Shown here in pieces: positions 25,237 through 35,300 of a DNA stretch of 64,000 nucleotides. Position numbers and translations under genes: made by a program. How positions within the stretch are numbered: the stretch's first letter is position 1; every line of letters begins with the position of its first letter. Origin of the DNA: Microbacterium sp. GTDB taxonomy: Bacteria; Actinomycetota; Actinomycetes; Actinomycetales; Microbacteriaceae. Location of the stretch: NCBI GenBank assembly GCA_019510305.1, contig JAEKKN010000028.1, positions 1-64,000 of the forward strand, given 5' to 3'. The notes below the pieces were generated by a model. That model did not search any database, was not told the origin of the DNA, and saw only the letters and a program-made list of their open reading frames with translations.

Positions 25237-26370
25237 GTGGCTGCCTCCCCCACCAATCCCTATTCCGAAGCCGGCGTCGACACCGCTGCAGGTGATCTCG
25301 CCGTCGAGCTGATGAAGTCTTCCGTGCGCGCGACGCACGGCCCTGAAGTGCTCGGCGGTGTCGGCGGATTCGCCGGCCTCTTCGATGCCAGCGCGCTGCT
25401 CGGCTACCGCCGTCCGCTGCTCGCGAGCAGCACCGACGGCGTCGGCACGAAGGTCGCGATCGCCCAGGCGATCGACAAGCACGACACGATCGGCCAGGAC
25501 CTTGTCGGCATGGTCGTCGACGACATCGTCGTGGTGGGCGCCAAGCCGCTGTTCATGACCGACTACATCGCGTGCGGCAAGGTCGTCCCGCAGCGCATCG
25601 CCGACATCGTGCGCGGCATCGCCGAGGCGTGCTCGGCCACGGGCACGGCGCTCGTCGGCGGCGAGACGGCAGAGCACCCCGGCCTCCTCGGTCCGCGCGA
25701 CTACGACGTGGCGGGAGCTGCGACAGGTGTCGTCGAGGCCGACGCGATCCTCGGCGCCGAGCGCGTGCAGGACGGCGACGTCGTGCTCGCCGTGCAGTCG
25801 AGCGGTCTGCACTCGAACGGCTACTCGCTCGTGCGCCACATCATCACGAACGCGGGCATCGCATACGCCGACCAGGCCGCCGACTTCGGCACGACCTGGG
25901 GCGAGGCGCTGCTCGAGCCGACGCGGCTCTACACGCTTCCTCTGCTGCGCCTGATCGACGCGCTCGGCTCTTCGACAGGCGGCTCAGGGGCCTCAGCCGT
26001 GCACGCGCTCAGCCACGTGACCGGCGGCGGCATCGCGGCGAACCTCGCACGTGTGCTTCCGCAGGGGAGCTGGGCCGAAGTCGACCGCAGCGCCTGGTCA
26101 CCCAGCCCGGTCTTCCGTGTGCTCAGCGACATCGCCGGCTCCACCCTCGAGTCTGCGGAGGGCACCTGGAACCTCGGCATCGGCTTCCTCGCGGTGATCG
26201 CGCAGGACAAGAAGGATGCCGCGATCGCGGCGCTCGCCGCAGAGGGCATGCCCGCGTGGCAGGTCGCGACGGTGGGCTTCGGCGCACGTCCGGCCGGAGA
26301 GTTCGAACAGGGCGCCAAGGGCGTCGACGGCGGAGCGGTGCGCCTCGTCGGCGCGTACGCCTCTCACTGA
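25237..26370 (+). CDS. purM: phosphoribosylformylglycinamidine cyclo-ligase PurM
   Basis: 377 aa. Converts FGAM to AIR with ATP. Signatures: STDGVGTKVAIA, GQDLVGMVVDDIVVVGAKPLFMTDY, LVGGETAEHPG, SSGLHSNGYSLVR and HVTGGGIAANLARVLP. Between about residues 244 and 254 the sequence GSSTGGSGASAV replaces the short turn normally found before the HALSHVTGGG motif; the DNA there resembles a dispersed repeat. The motifs on both sides are intact, so the enzyme is expected to work. GTG start with TAAGAT 6 nt upstream. purF follows 24 bp downstream and probably shares the transcript. Confidence 0.95.
   Translation: MAASPTNPYSEAGVDTAAGDLAVELMKSSVRATHGPEVLGGVGGFAGLFDASALLGYRRPLLASSTDGVGTKVAIAQAIDKHDTIGQDLVGMVVDDIVVVGAKPLFMTDYIACGKVVPQRIADIVRGIAEACSATGTALVGGETAEHPGLLGPRDYDVAGAATGVVEADAILGAERVQDGDVVLAVQSSGLHSNGYSLVRHIITNAGIAYADQAADFGTTWGEALLEPTRLYTLPLLRLIDALGSSTGGSGASAVHALSHVTGGGIAANLARVLPQGSWAEVDRSAWSPSPVFRVLSDIAGSTLESAEGTWNLGIGFLAVIAQDKKDAAIAALAAEGMPAWQVATVGFGARPAGEFEQGAKGVDGGAVRLVGAYASH
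25969..25991 (+). repeat. cgacaggctcaggg-type repeat inside purM
   Basis: CTTCGACAGGCGGCTCAGGG plus gcc resembles a CTTCGACAGGCTCAGGG(A)CC palindromic repeat, with a 3-bp insertion. It encodes SSTGGSGA, an extra loop in PurM. Related sequences are at 27870-27891 and 59431-59449. Confidence 0.5.
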
Positions 26371-26394
26371 AGAAACGGATGAAGTAGACACTCC

Positions 26395-27861
26395 ATGTGC
26401 GGCATCGTCGGAATGGTCGGAACGGCCCCGGTCAACCAGGACATCTACGACGCTCTGCTCCTGCTGCAGCACCGCGGGCAGGACGCGACGGGCATCGCCA
26501 CCGCCGAGTCGAACGGCGTCATGCACAACGCGAAGGCGCAGGGCATGGTCCGCGAGGCCTTCCGCACCCGCGACATGCGCGCGCTTCTCGGCAATGTCGG
26601 CCTCGGACACGTGCGCTACGCGACCAAGGGCACCGCCTCGAACGAAGAGGAGATGCAGCCGTTCTACGTGAACGCGCCGTACGGCATCATCCTCATCCAC
26701 AACGGCAACCTCACCAACACGCGAGAGCTCACCGCCGACATGGCCAAGCGCGACCGCCGCCACCTGAACTCCTCGAGCGACACCGAGCTGCTGCTGAACG
26801 TGCTCGCGGGCGAGCTGCAGAACACCACCTCGACCGTCGATCTCGACCCCGAGCGCGTGTTCGAGGCCGTCGCCCGCACGCATCAGCGCATCGAGGGCGC
26901 ATACGCCGTCATCGCGGTGATCGCCGGATACGGTCTGCTCGCGTTCCGCGATCCCTTCGGCATCCGTCCGCTCATCCTCGGCCGTCGACCCTCGGCAGCC
27001 GTCGGGGGAAAGAGCGAGTGGGTCGTCGCGAGCGAATCGCTGGTGCTCGAGAACGGCGACTACGAGGTCGTCCGCGAGGTCGAACCCGGCGAGGCCGTGT
27101 TCATCACGAACGACGGCGAGCTGCACTCGCAGCAGTGCTCCGAGAACACGACTCTCGCGCCGTGCGCGTTCGAATACGTCTACCTCGCACGCCCGGACTC
27201 GGTCATGAACGGCATCTCGGTCTACGAGTCGCGCCTGCGCATGGGCGACCGCCTCGCCGACACGATCGCCAAGCACGTGCCGATGGACGAGATCGACGTC
27301 GTGATGCCGATCCCCGACTCCTCGCGCCCCGCCGCGATGGAGGTCGCCCGCAAGCTCGGCATCGAATACCGCGAGGGCTTCTACAAGAACCGCTACGTGG
27401 GCCGCACCTTCATCATGCCGGGCCAGGCGGTGCGCAAGAAGAGCGTGCGTCAGAAGCTGAACGCGATGTCCACCGAGTTCAAGGGCAAGCACGTGCTGCT
27501 CATCGACGACTCGATCGTCCGCGGCACCACCTCGAAGCAGATCATCCAGATGGCTCGGGATGCCGGTGCGAAGTCCGTCACGTTCGCCTCTGCCGCGCCG
27601 CCGGTGCGGCATCCGCACGTCTACGGCATCAACATGCCTTCTCGGCACGAGCTCATCGCCCACGGCCGCACGATCCCCGAGATCGCCGCGGAGCTCGGCG
27701 TCGACCACCTCGTCTACCAGGAGGTCGACGACCTCAAGGCCGCGATCACCGAGGGGTCGGGCGTGACCGAACTCGACATGAGCTGCTTCGACGGCCGCTA
27801 TGTCACCGGCACGGTGAGCGACGAGTACCTGAGCTGGGTCGAGGAGTCGCAGACCTCTTGA
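26395..27861 (+). CDS. purF: amidophosphoribosyltransferase PurF
   Basis: 488 aa. First committed step of purine synthesis: glutamine plus PRPP gives phosphoribosylamine. The N-terminal MCGIVGMVG supplies the Cys nucleophile after Met removal, so the start is certain. The glutaminase domain continues with LLLQHRGQDATGIA and GLGHVRYATKG; the PRTase domain has the PRPP loop VLLIDDSIVRGTTSKQI. The stop overlaps the ATG of the MFS transporter (TGATG), so that gene is translationally coupled. Confidence 0.96.
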   Translation: MCGIVGMVGTAPVNQDIYDALLLLQHRGQDATGIATAESNGVMHNAKAQGMVREAFRTRDMRALLGNVGLGHVRYATKGTASNEEEMQPFYVNAPYGIILIHNGNLTNTRELTADMAKRDRRHLNSSSDTELLLNVLAGELQNTTSTVDLDPERVFEAVARTHQRIEGAYAVIAVIAGYGLLAFRDPFGIRPLILGRRPSAAVGGKSEWVVASESLVLENGDYEVVREVEPGEAVFITNDGELHSQQCSENTTLAPCAFEYVYLARPDSVMNGISVYESRLRMGDRLADTIAKHVPMDEIDVVMPIPDSSRPAAMEVARKLGIEYREGFYKNRYVGRTFIMPGQAVRKKSVRQKLNAMSTEFKGKHVLLIDDSIVRGTTSKQIIQMARDAGAKSVTFASAAPPVRHPHVYGINMPSRHELIAHGRTIPEIAAELGVDHLVYQEVDDLKAAITEGSGVTELDMSCFDGRYVTGTVSDEYLSWVEESQTS

Positions 27862-29180
27862 TGTCCGGGTCCCTGAGCCTGCCGAAGGGCCGGCCTCTCT
27901 GGGAGGGCCGGGCTCTTGCGTTGCTCGGCATCGTCCTCGTCGCGTTCTCGCTGCGCTCGGCGGTCGCGTCGCTGTCGCCGGTGATCGACCACGTCGCCGA
28001 GGAGTTCCCGATCTCCTCGGTCGTGGCCGGGCTCATCGGTGCAGCGCCGCCCGTCTGCTTCGCCGTGTTCGGGCTGCTCACGCCGCTGTTCGAACGGCGG
28101 TTCGGTCTCGAACGCGTCGCCGTCGCGGCGATCGGCCTCATCGCCGCGGGTCTCGTGCTGCGCAGCCTTTCCGTGGACTCGACGTCGCTGCTGGCGGCGA
28201 CCACGGTGGTGTTCGCCGGTGTCGGCTCGGGCAACATCCTGATGCCGCCGCTCGTCAAGAAGTACTTCCCCGATCGCCTCGGCCTCATGATGACCGTGTA
28301 CTCGACGACCATGGCCGTGTCGACCTTCGTGCCGCCGCTCGTGGCCGTGCCGATCGCGGATTCCGCGGGGTGGCGTGTCTCGCTCGGGCTGTGGGGAGTC
28401 TTCGCCGCTCTCGCGCTGATCCCGTGGGTGACGATGCTGCTGACCGACCGCACTGGTGCGAGCGGGGCGGCGGGCGCGCTGGTCAAGCCGCCTTTCGTCG
28501 AGAATCCCGACGACCGCGACGCGGCCGAGGTGGCGACCGGTCCGATCGTCACGAGTCCCGCGAACCCCAAGGTGTTCGGTCGGCTGTGGCGGCTGCCGAT
28601 GGCCTGGTCGATCGCCCTGGTGTTCGGAGCCTCGTCGACGCTCGCCTACGTATCGTTCGCATGGCTACCCGCGATCCTGATCGACGTCGGAGGAGTGTCA
28701 GCCGCCGACGCGGGGCTGCTGCTCTCCCTGTTCGGTCTGATGGGCATGCCCTGCTCGCTCCTCGTGCCGATCCTGATCGTGCGTTTCCACGCGACCCGTC
28801 CCGTCTTCTTCTTCGGGATCGCCTGCGGACTGATCGGTCTCGCCGGGCTGCTGTTCGTGCCGACGGTGGGTCTTCCGCTCTGGGTCGCGATGTTCGGCCT
28901 CGCGCCGATGCTGTTCCCGCTGAGCCTGGTGCTGCTCAGCATCCGCTCTCGCACGCCCGAGAGCGCCGTCGCGCTCAGCGGGTTCGCGCAGAGCATCGGC
29001 TACGCAGTGGCTGCGCTGTTCCCGCTTCTCATCGGTGTGCTGCACGAGGCGACCGGCAGCTGGCAGGTACCGCTGCTGCTGCTCGTCGGCGTCCTGATCG
29101 CGGTGATCCCGGCAGGATGGATCGCCGGACGACGTCGCACCATCGAAGAGGACTGGGAGCGCCGGTACGGCCGTTGGTGA
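27861..29180 (+). CDS. CynX/NimT-family MFS transporter
   Basis: 439 aa, about 12 helices. The family pattern LVAFSLRSAVASLSPVIDHV in helix 1, followed by GLIGAAPPVCFAVFGLLTPLFERRFG (MFS motif A region), places it with CynX/NimT exporters (cyanate, 2-nitroimidazole-like compounds). The start overlaps the purF stop. Its first 18 residues (SGSLSLPKGRPLWEGRA) are encoded by a repeat-like segment, so a later start is possible, but no alternative with a clear ribosome site is seen. No direct link to purines is known. Confidence 0.87.
   Translation: MSGSLSLPKGRPLWEGRALALLGIVLVAFSLRSAVASLSPVIDHVAEEFPISSVVAGLIGAAPPVCFAVFGLLTPLFERRFGLERVAVAAIGLIAAGLVLRSLSVDSTSLLAATTVVFAGVGSGNILMPPLVKKYFPDRLGLMMTVYSTTMAVSTFVPPLVAVPIADSAGWRVSLGLWGVFAALALIPWVTMLLTDRTGASGAAGALVKPPFVENPDDRDAAEVATGPIVTSPANPKVFGRLWRLPMAWSIALVFGASSTLAYVSFAWLPAILIDVGGVSAADAGLLLSLFGLMGMPCSLLVPILIVRFHATRPVFFFGIACGLIGLAGLLFVPTVGLPLWVAMFGLAPMLFPLSLVLLSIRSRTPESAVALSGFAQSIGYAVAALFPLLIGVLHEATGSWQVPLLLLVGVLIAVIPAGWIAGRRRTIEEDWERRYGRW
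27870..27891 (+). repeat. cctgagcctgtcgaagg-type repeat at an MFS start
   Basis: TCCCTGAGCCTGCCGAAGGG plus cc is one arm of the repeat also seen in purM and the helicase gene, here in the opposite orientation. It encodes the N-terminal residues of the MFS protein. Confidence 0.55.
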
Positions 29181-29216
29181 CCGGGCCGGGTCGCACGACG
29201 CAGCCCAGGAACGCGC

Positions 29217-30251
29217 TCAGCTGACGGCGGGCGGCGGAGCGGTGGATGCCCGCACGATGAGCTGAGGGTCGGTCGAGGGCATCTCGCCGATCGCCTCGTG
29301 GCCCTCGATCTGAGCGATCAGACGCAGGGCCGCTGCGCGACCCATGTCTTCGAAGGGCTGCCTGACCGTGGTGAGCGCAGGCGACGCGTAGGCCGCGAGA
29401 GCGATGTCGTCGACGCTCACGACCGAGACGTCCTCGGGCACGTTGCGGCCGGCTTCGTGGAGGGCGCGGATGAGGCCGAAGGCCATCTCGTCGCTGGACA
29501 CGAAGACCGCGGTGACCTCGGGGATGGCGGCGATCGTGCGGCCGGCGCGATAACCGGACTCGGGGGTCCAGTCGGCGGGAATCACCGGCGGGGGCACGAT
29601 GCCCCGGTCGCGCAGAGTCTGCTCCCACGCCTCGCTGCGCTGCTGCGTCTCCGTCCAGTAGTCGTCACCGGAGACGTGCCACACGGTCTTGTGTCCCAGA
29701 TCAAGGAGGTGCTCGACGGCCAGGCGCGCGATCGCATGTTGATCGACCGCGAGAGGGGCGTTGCCGTCGAGGGAGGTGCGCTCGCTGCGGGTGGCGGGGG
29801 TGCGCTCCATGCGCGCGCGCATCGCCGGCGTCTCGAGCTCGACGGGGATGCCGAGGATGATCCCCTCGGCGCCCTGACGCTCCAGCCGGTCGAAGGCGTC
29901 GAGGAACGCCTCAGCAGAGGCGTGGTCGGCGACTGCCGCGGTGGAGACCGTGTAGCCGTTGGCGGCGGCGGCCTGCTGGATGCCGACCCCGAGGGCCGCA
30001 GAGGAGTAGCGGTCGGTGGAGACCACGATCACGCCGAGCACACGGGTGCGTCCAGAGGCGAGAGAAGCCGCCGCCGCATGCACCCGGTAGCCGAGTTCGT
30101 CGACGGCGGCGAGCACCCGCCGGGCGGTGTCGGGGCGCACGCTGTCCTGTCCCGACATGACACGCGAGACGGTCTGCGTCGACACACCGGCCAGTTTGGC
30201 GACATCGACTTGGCTCGGGGAGCGATCGACCTGATGACGGCGAGGTGACAT
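29217..30251 (-). CDS. LacI-family repressor of the glycan locus
   Basis: 344 aa. N-terminal LacI helix-turn-helix (VDVAKLAGVSTQTVSRVMSG, hinge region LGYRVHAAAASLASGR), then a periplasmic-binding-like sugar domain (LGVIVV, FVSSDEMAFGLIRALHEAGRNVPEDVSVVSVDDIALAAYASP, LTTVRQPFEDMGR). It is divergent from the GH35 gene. Operators sharing TGTTTGCG lie before the GH35, GH101 and binding-protein genes and nowhere else that I found, so it most likely represses all three until a galactose- or GalNAc-containing sugar binds. TACCAT lies 6 nt before the ATG with no Shine-Dalgarno. Confidence 0.9.
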   Translation of the reverse strand: MSPRRHQVDRSPSQVDVAKLAGVSTQTVSRVMSGQDSVRPDTARRVLAAVDELGYRVHAAAASLASGRTRVLGVIVVSTDRYSSAALGVGIQQAAAANGYTVSTAAVADHASAEAFLDAFDRLERQGAEGIILGIPVELETPAMRARMERTPATRSERTSLDGNAPLAVDQHAIARLAVEHLLDLGHKTVWHVSGDDYWTETQQRSEAWEQTLRDRGIVPPPVIPADWTPESGYRAGRTIAAIPEVTAVFVSSDEMAFGLIRALHEAGRNVPEDVSVVSVDDIALAAYASPALTTVRQPFEDMGRAAALRLIAQIEGHEAIGEMPSTDPQLIVRASTAPPPAVS

Positions 30252-30257
30252 GGGTCA

Positions 30258-30263
30258 ATGGTA
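30258..30263 (-). promoter_or_regulatory. -10 element for leaderless lacI-type gene
   Basis: TACCAT on the minus strand, 6 nt before the ATG at 30251. Confidence 0.45.
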
Positions 30264-30313
30264 GCGATCAAATGGCGGAATCACAGTCACCCGGCGACGC
30301 GATCATGCGATAA

Positions 30314-30327
30314 TGTGAACGCAAACA
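30314..30327. promoter_or_regulatory. LacI-type operator before the GH35 gene
   Basis: TGTGAACGCAAACA; its reverse complement TGTTTGCGTTCACA occurs exactly at 42304-42317. It overlaps a likely -10 (TAATGT, 30311-30316) of the GH35 gene, so binding would block transcription. Confidence 0.75.
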
Positions 30328-30344
30328 CTCATGCTTGGAGCTTT

Positions 30345-32159
30345 ATGTCCGACCTTCTCGCCGCCGCTGTCGACGGCCTGACTGCGACCAGTGCCGTTCC
30401 GGCATCCGCGAACCGCCCCCCTCTCCCCGCCCTGTCCTGGCGCGACGGCGAGATCTTGCGCGATGGCGCTCCGCACCGCATCCTGGCCGGATCCGTGCAC
30501 TACTTCCGGGTGCACCCCGACCAGTGGGAGGACCGTCTGCGCCGCCTCGCCGCGACGGGCGCGAACACGGTCGACACCTATGTCGCCTGGAATTTCCACG
30601 AGCGTGTCGAAGGCGATGTGCGCTTCGACGGATGGCGCGACATCGAGCGCTTCGTACGCCTGGCCGGTGACCTCGGACTCGACGTGTTCGTGCGTCCGAG
30701 CCCGTACATCTGCGCCGAGTGGTCGAACGGCGGCATTCCGCACTGGCTCTCCGGCCGGGTGGAATCATTGCGAACGAGCGACCCGGCCTTTCTCGCGGCG
30801 GTCGATGCCTGGTACGACGAGCTCATTCCGCGACTCGTCCCGCTGCAGGCCGCGTACGGCGGGCCGATCGTGGCGGTGCAGGTCGAGAACGAATACGGAT
30901 CCTTCGGCAGCGATGCCGGCTATCTCGCGTACCTGCGCGACGGCCTGCGGTCGCGTGGCGTGATCGAGATGCTCACGACGGCCGACGGCATCACCGCCGA
31001 CATGATCGAGCACGGCTCGGTGGCCGGCGCCATGACGACCTTCACCTTCGGCACCGGAGTCGCCGCAGCCGTCGAGCTGCGGCGCGACCGCGAGGCGCTG
31101 ATGTGCAGCGAGCTGTGGGGAGGGTGGTTCGACCATTGGGGCGAGCGGCATCATGTCCGCTCCGCGTCCAGCATGGGCGGCACGGTCGGAGAGCTGCTGG
31201 ACGCCGGCGGGTCGGTGAGCGTGTACATGGCGCACGGCGGCACGAACTTCGGCCTGTGGAACGGCGCCAATCACGACCGCGTGCTCCAGCCCACCGTCAC
31301 CAGCTACGACTCCGACGCCCCGATCGGAGAGGACGGCACGCTGAACGACAAGTTCTACGCCTTGCGCGCCCTGTTCGCTCCGTTCCACGCAGGGGAGCTG
31401 CCCGCGATACCCGCGGCTCCGCGCCGTCAGGCGGCCGCATCGGCTCCGCTGTCTCCTGTGCGCCCGCTCCTCGAGCTCGTGCGCTCGCTGCCCGCGACAG
31501 GCGTCGCAACGCCGCGGCCGCAGACGTTCGAACAGCTGGGTGCGGAAGACGGCCTCGTCGCGTATGAGGCGCAGGTGTCGTTCGGGCGTGATGCCGAGCT
31601 GACGATCGACGGGCTGCACGACCGGGCGACGGTGCTCCTCGACGACGAACGACTGGGCACGCTCGAACGTGACGGCGTCACCTCGCTCGCCCTTCCGGCT
31701 ACGGGCGGCAGCGGTGTGCTCACGATCGTGGTGGAGAGCCTGGGGCGCATCAACTACGGTCCGTACACGGGTGAGGGCAAGGGCATCATGCGGGGCGTCA
31801 TGATCGGACGTCGCCTCGTGAACGGCTGGACACATCGCGTCGTGCCGCAGGACGTTCCGGATGCCGCCCCCGGTAGGCCTGCATCCGACGGCGTCGCTGT
31901 CGCGTCTCTTGACGTCGCGGAGCCGCTCGACGCCTGGCTCGCCTTCCCGGGCGGATCGAAGGGCATGGCCTGGCTGAACGGCTTCCTGCTGGGGCGCTAC
32001 TGGAAGGTGGGCCCCCAGGAGACCTTGTACGCCCCGGCGCCGTTGTGGCGTCAGGGGGCGAACGAGATCGTCGTGCTCGACACCGACGGTCTGGGCATGT
32101 CCGTCGAGATCCGCGAGCATCCGTCGTTCGGCGAGACCGAGGAGTTCATCGGATCCTGA
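30345..32159 (+). CDS. GH35 beta-galactosidase, cytoplasmic
   Basis: 604 aa. Starts the fold with LAGSVHYFRVHPDQWEDRL and TYVAWNFHE; the acid/base is the second Glu in VQVENEYGS (about E183) and the nucleophile is in CSELWGGWFDHWG (about E256). C-terminal beta-sandwich domains follow (WLAFPGGSKGMAWLNGFLLGRYW). No signal peptide, so it acts inside the cell. GH35 enzymes of the BgaC type cleave beta-1,3-linked galactose, which would suit Gal-beta-1,3-GalNAc released by the neighbouring GH101; linkage specificity is inferred from context. The ATG at 30345 follows GGAG. Controlled by the operator at 30314. Confidence 0.92.
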   Translation: MSDLLAAAVDGLTATSAVPASANRPPLPALSWRDGEILRDGAPHRILAGSVHYFRVHPDQWEDRLRRLAATGANTVDTYVAWNFHERVEGDVRFDGWRDIERFVRLAGDLGLDVFVRPSPYICAEWSNGGIPHWLSGRVESLRTSDPAFLAAVDAWYDELIPRLVPLQAAYGGPIVAVQVENEYGSFGSDAGYLAYLRDGLRSRGVIEMLTTADGITADMIEHGSVAGAMTTFTFGTGVAAAVELRRDREALMCSELWGGWFDHWGERHHVRSASSMGGTVGELLDAGGSVSVYMAHGGTNFGLWNGANHDRVLQPTVTSYDSDAPIGEDGTLNDKFYALRALFAPFHAGELPAIPAAPRRQAAASAPLSPVRPLLELVRSLPATGVATPRPQTFEQLGAEDGLVAYEAQVSFGRDAELTIDGLHDRATVLLDDERLGTLERDGVTSLALPATGGSGVLTIVVESLGRINYGPYTGEGKGIMRGVMIGRRLVNGWTHRVVPQDVPDAAPGRPASDGVAVASLDVAEPLDAWLAFPGGSKGMAWLNGFLLGRYWKVGPQETLYAPAPLWRQGANEIVVLDTDGLGMSVEIREHPSFGETEEFIGS

Positions 32160-32174
32160 CCCGGCTGCGCCCCC

Positions 32175-32209
32175 ACAGGCCGCCCTGCCTCGAGAGCAGG
32201 GCGGCCTGT
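32175..32209 (+). terminator. strong hairpin after the GH35 gene
   Basis: ACAGGCCGCCCTGC (32175-32188) and GCAGGGCGGCCTGT (32196-32209) form a perfect 14-bp stem with a 7-nt loop, 16 bp after the stop. It separates GH35 from GH101 transcription. Confidence 0.75.
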
Positions 32210-32240
32210 CGTGTTCCTGCTCGAGGATTCAGGATCCAGA

Positions 32241-32254
32241 ATGTTTGCGCTAGC
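32241..32254. promoter_or_regulatory. LacI-type operator 1 before the GH101 gene
   Basis: ATGTTTGCGCTAGC carries the TGTTTGCG half-site; the other half is degenerate. Lies about 134 bp before the GH101 start. Confidence 0.6.
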
Positions 32255-32269
32255 TAGGAAATTGCCCTT

Positions 32270-32281
32270 GATATTCACGGG
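32270..32281 (+). promoter_or_regulatory. shared box GATATTCACGGG
   Basis: GATATTCACGGG is found again at 42470-42481 upstream of the binding-protein gene. It lies between the two LacI-type operators. Its role is unknown; part of a promoter or a second regulator site is possible. Confidence 0.35.
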
Positions 32282-32297
32282 GAATGTCCCATATGTT

Positions 32298-32311
32298 GAT
32301 TGCGCAAACAT
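32298..32311. promoter_or_regulatory. LacI-type operator 2 before the GH101 gene
   Basis: GATTGCGCAAACAT contains the inverted half-site CGCAAACA. With operator 1 it could allow looping over 57 bp or tighter repression. Confidence 0.65.
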
Positions 32312-32387
32312 CGTGCGAACGATGACTTCAGCCAGGGCGCATCGGAGCGACTCCCTCTCCGAGCACCTGCCCGTCCGAGAGGCAATC

Positions 32388-35300
32388 GTGTCGAATCCAT
32401 CCCGACCTCCCCGCGCGACACGCATCGTCAGCACGCTGCTGACGTCCGTGCTCGTGCTCGGCGGCGTCGCCCTGCAAGTCGTGCCCGCGCAGGCGGCCGC
32501 GTTGATCCCCGTGCCCAAGACCGACTACCGACTGGCGGCGGTGTCGAGCGAGTCCGATGCCTACCCGGCACCACCGGCCCTCGACGGCACCGCGCTCGGC
32601 GCCTTCGACGGCGACTATGCGACCCAGTGGGTCTCGCGCTACACCGTGCCGGCACCTGCGCCGCACTGGCTCTCGATCGACCTGCAGCGTCCGATCTCGA
32701 TCAAGGCGCTCGACTACTCGGGCAAGAAGGGTCAGCGCATCGACGCCAAGAACGTCGAGGTCTACGTGACCGATGATGCGGCGGTGGCGACGGCCTCGCC
32801 GAAGGACGGCGGGTGGGGAGCGGCCGTGGGGACGGCTGCCCTGCACGCTCCGGCCGCCAACGACGAGAAGCAGCGCATCGAGCTCGCCACGGCGAAGACC
32901 GGGCGATACGTCGCTCTCGTCGTGCTCGACGCCCAGGACCCCGCGGGCAAGGGCGGCGGCGCCGGCGAGATCGAGATCTTCTCGGACCAGGCGCTTCCCC
33001 CGATCACCACCGACCCGGGCAACCCGCCGGCCGGCGACACCGTGCAGATCGCCGCCGGCGGCACCACGGCGACAGTCTCGAAGACCTTCCCGCAGATCGT
33101 GGGCTACGACATCGACGGCACGACCATCGGGGGTCAGCGTGCATCGAGCGGCAAGTGGGCCGTGAACGGCACCTCTTACGCGTCCCAGACCACGTCGGCG
33201 CCCTCGGCCTCCGGCATCGACTACGTCTCACGACTGACGGGGATCGACGTCACAGTGCGCAGCAGCATCCGCGTCGCGGGCGACGGAACCGTCGCCTTCG
33301 AGGTGACCGCCGTCGAGGGATCGGCGCCCGTCAACACCCTCGGGCTGCCCGACAACGCCTTCCTCTCGACGAGTTCGGCAGACCCGGGATCGACGCTCGA
33401 CCGCACCGTGATCAGCCCTGACAGCACGAAGAACGCCGACGAGCACATCGCGCTGAACGGCACGACCCCGACCGGGCAGAAGGGCGCATCGTTCGCGTTC
33501 CTCGGCAACGGCGAGGTCATCGGCGGCGTGATCACGAACGCCACCACGCAGGCCTCAGGCGCAACACCATCGTGGAACACCAGGCTGCTCACGCGAGTCA
33601 CCGAGGTCGACGGCCGCACGGCAGAGATCGCGTCGAACAGCTGGCTCATCCACCCGACGACCGCGGTCGACAGCCGAGTCACCACGTACGAGCTGCCGAA
33701 GGTCACCGTGCTGTTCGCCGGCGACCGCAATGGCGACGATGTCGTGGACTGGCAGGATGCCGGCATCCGCTACCGCGAGATCGACGCACCTCGTCTCGGC
33801 GCGGACCGAGTCCCGGAGCGCGTCGTCAGCCGCATCCCGTTCAACTTCGCCTCCAGTGCGACGAACTACTTCGACCTGACCCTCGACAACACCAAGCGCA
33901 TCGCCAACCAGACCGACGGCCTGGGCCAGTGGGTGCTCAACAAAGGCTTCGGCAGCGAGGGCCACGACTCGGCCAACACCGACTACGGCGACAACTTCAA
34001 CGAGCGGGCGGGTGGGGTCGCCGGCCTCAACCACCTCGTCGACGAAGGCGGCAAGCTCAACGCCGACATGAGCGTGCACGTCAACGCCACCGAGATGTAC
34101 CCGCAGGCGAACGCCTTCGACTCGGCGATCATCGACGGCGCCGCCCCCTACAAACCGGGGTGGAACTGGCTCGATCAGTCGTACTACATCAACCAGCAGG
34201 CCGACCTCGGTTCCGGCCGGGTGATCGACCGTTTCCAGGAGCTGCGCGACGAGGTCCCTGGCCTCAGCGGCGTGTACATCGACGTGTACTTCTCCAACGG
34301 CTGGGTCGCCGAAGAGCTCGCAGACGAGCTGCACGGAATGGGCCTCGAGGTCGCGACCGAGTGGGGTGACAAGTTCGTCGACAACACGGTCTGGTCGCAC
34401 TGGCCGAACGATCTCAGCTACGGCGGGGTGACGAACAAGGGCATCAACTCGACGATGGTGCGCTTCATCCAGAACGGCCAGGCCGACATCTGGAACAACG
34501 ACCCGCTCCTCGGCCAGCAGCGACTGATCGACGCCGAGGGCTGGCAGGGCAACAAGAACTGGGACGGCTTCATCGACAACATCTGGTCTCAGAGCCTGCC
34601 GACGAAGTTCATCCAGCACTTCGATCTGCTCAGCTACAAGGCCGGGCAGAGCGCGACGCTCACCGACGACGTGAAGATCTCCATGGACGGCAGCACGCGC
34701 GTCATCACGATGGGCGGCGACACAGTGCTCCGGGGCGATTCGTACCTGCTGCCGTGGCAGAGCCTCGACTCGCACGCGGATGCGGGATCCCCGGTGGATG
34801 CCGACAAGATGTACTTCTACTCCGCCTCTGGCGGCGAGAAGACCTTCGGCCTCACCGACGCCTTCAGCGGCAACACCGGGTTCGACGTCTTCCGGCTGGG
34901 TGACCAGGGCCGGCAGAAGACCGGTACCGTGAACGCGGCCGACGGAAAGCTCACGATCACAGGAGAGAAGGGCGCCGCCTATGTCGTCGTTCCTCAAGGC
35001 GGGGCGCAGCGCGCCGCGGCCGAGTATCACGACGCCGGACTCGACGACCCCGGCTTCAACTCCGGTTCGCTCGACGTGTGGCATCCGATCGGAGACGTGA
35101 CGCTCGCGCGCACGGACGAGGGCACGGCCAAGAACGCCTCGCGAGGCGACAACATCGTCGTGCTCGGATCGCCCGCGTCGTCGATCAGCCAGACGGTCAC
35201 CGGTCTCACGCCGGGGCAGCGCTACTCGTTCTCGGCACAGGTGCAGATCGACCCCACGACCACACGCGACGTCATGGTCGCCGTGGACGGCGGAGCCGGA

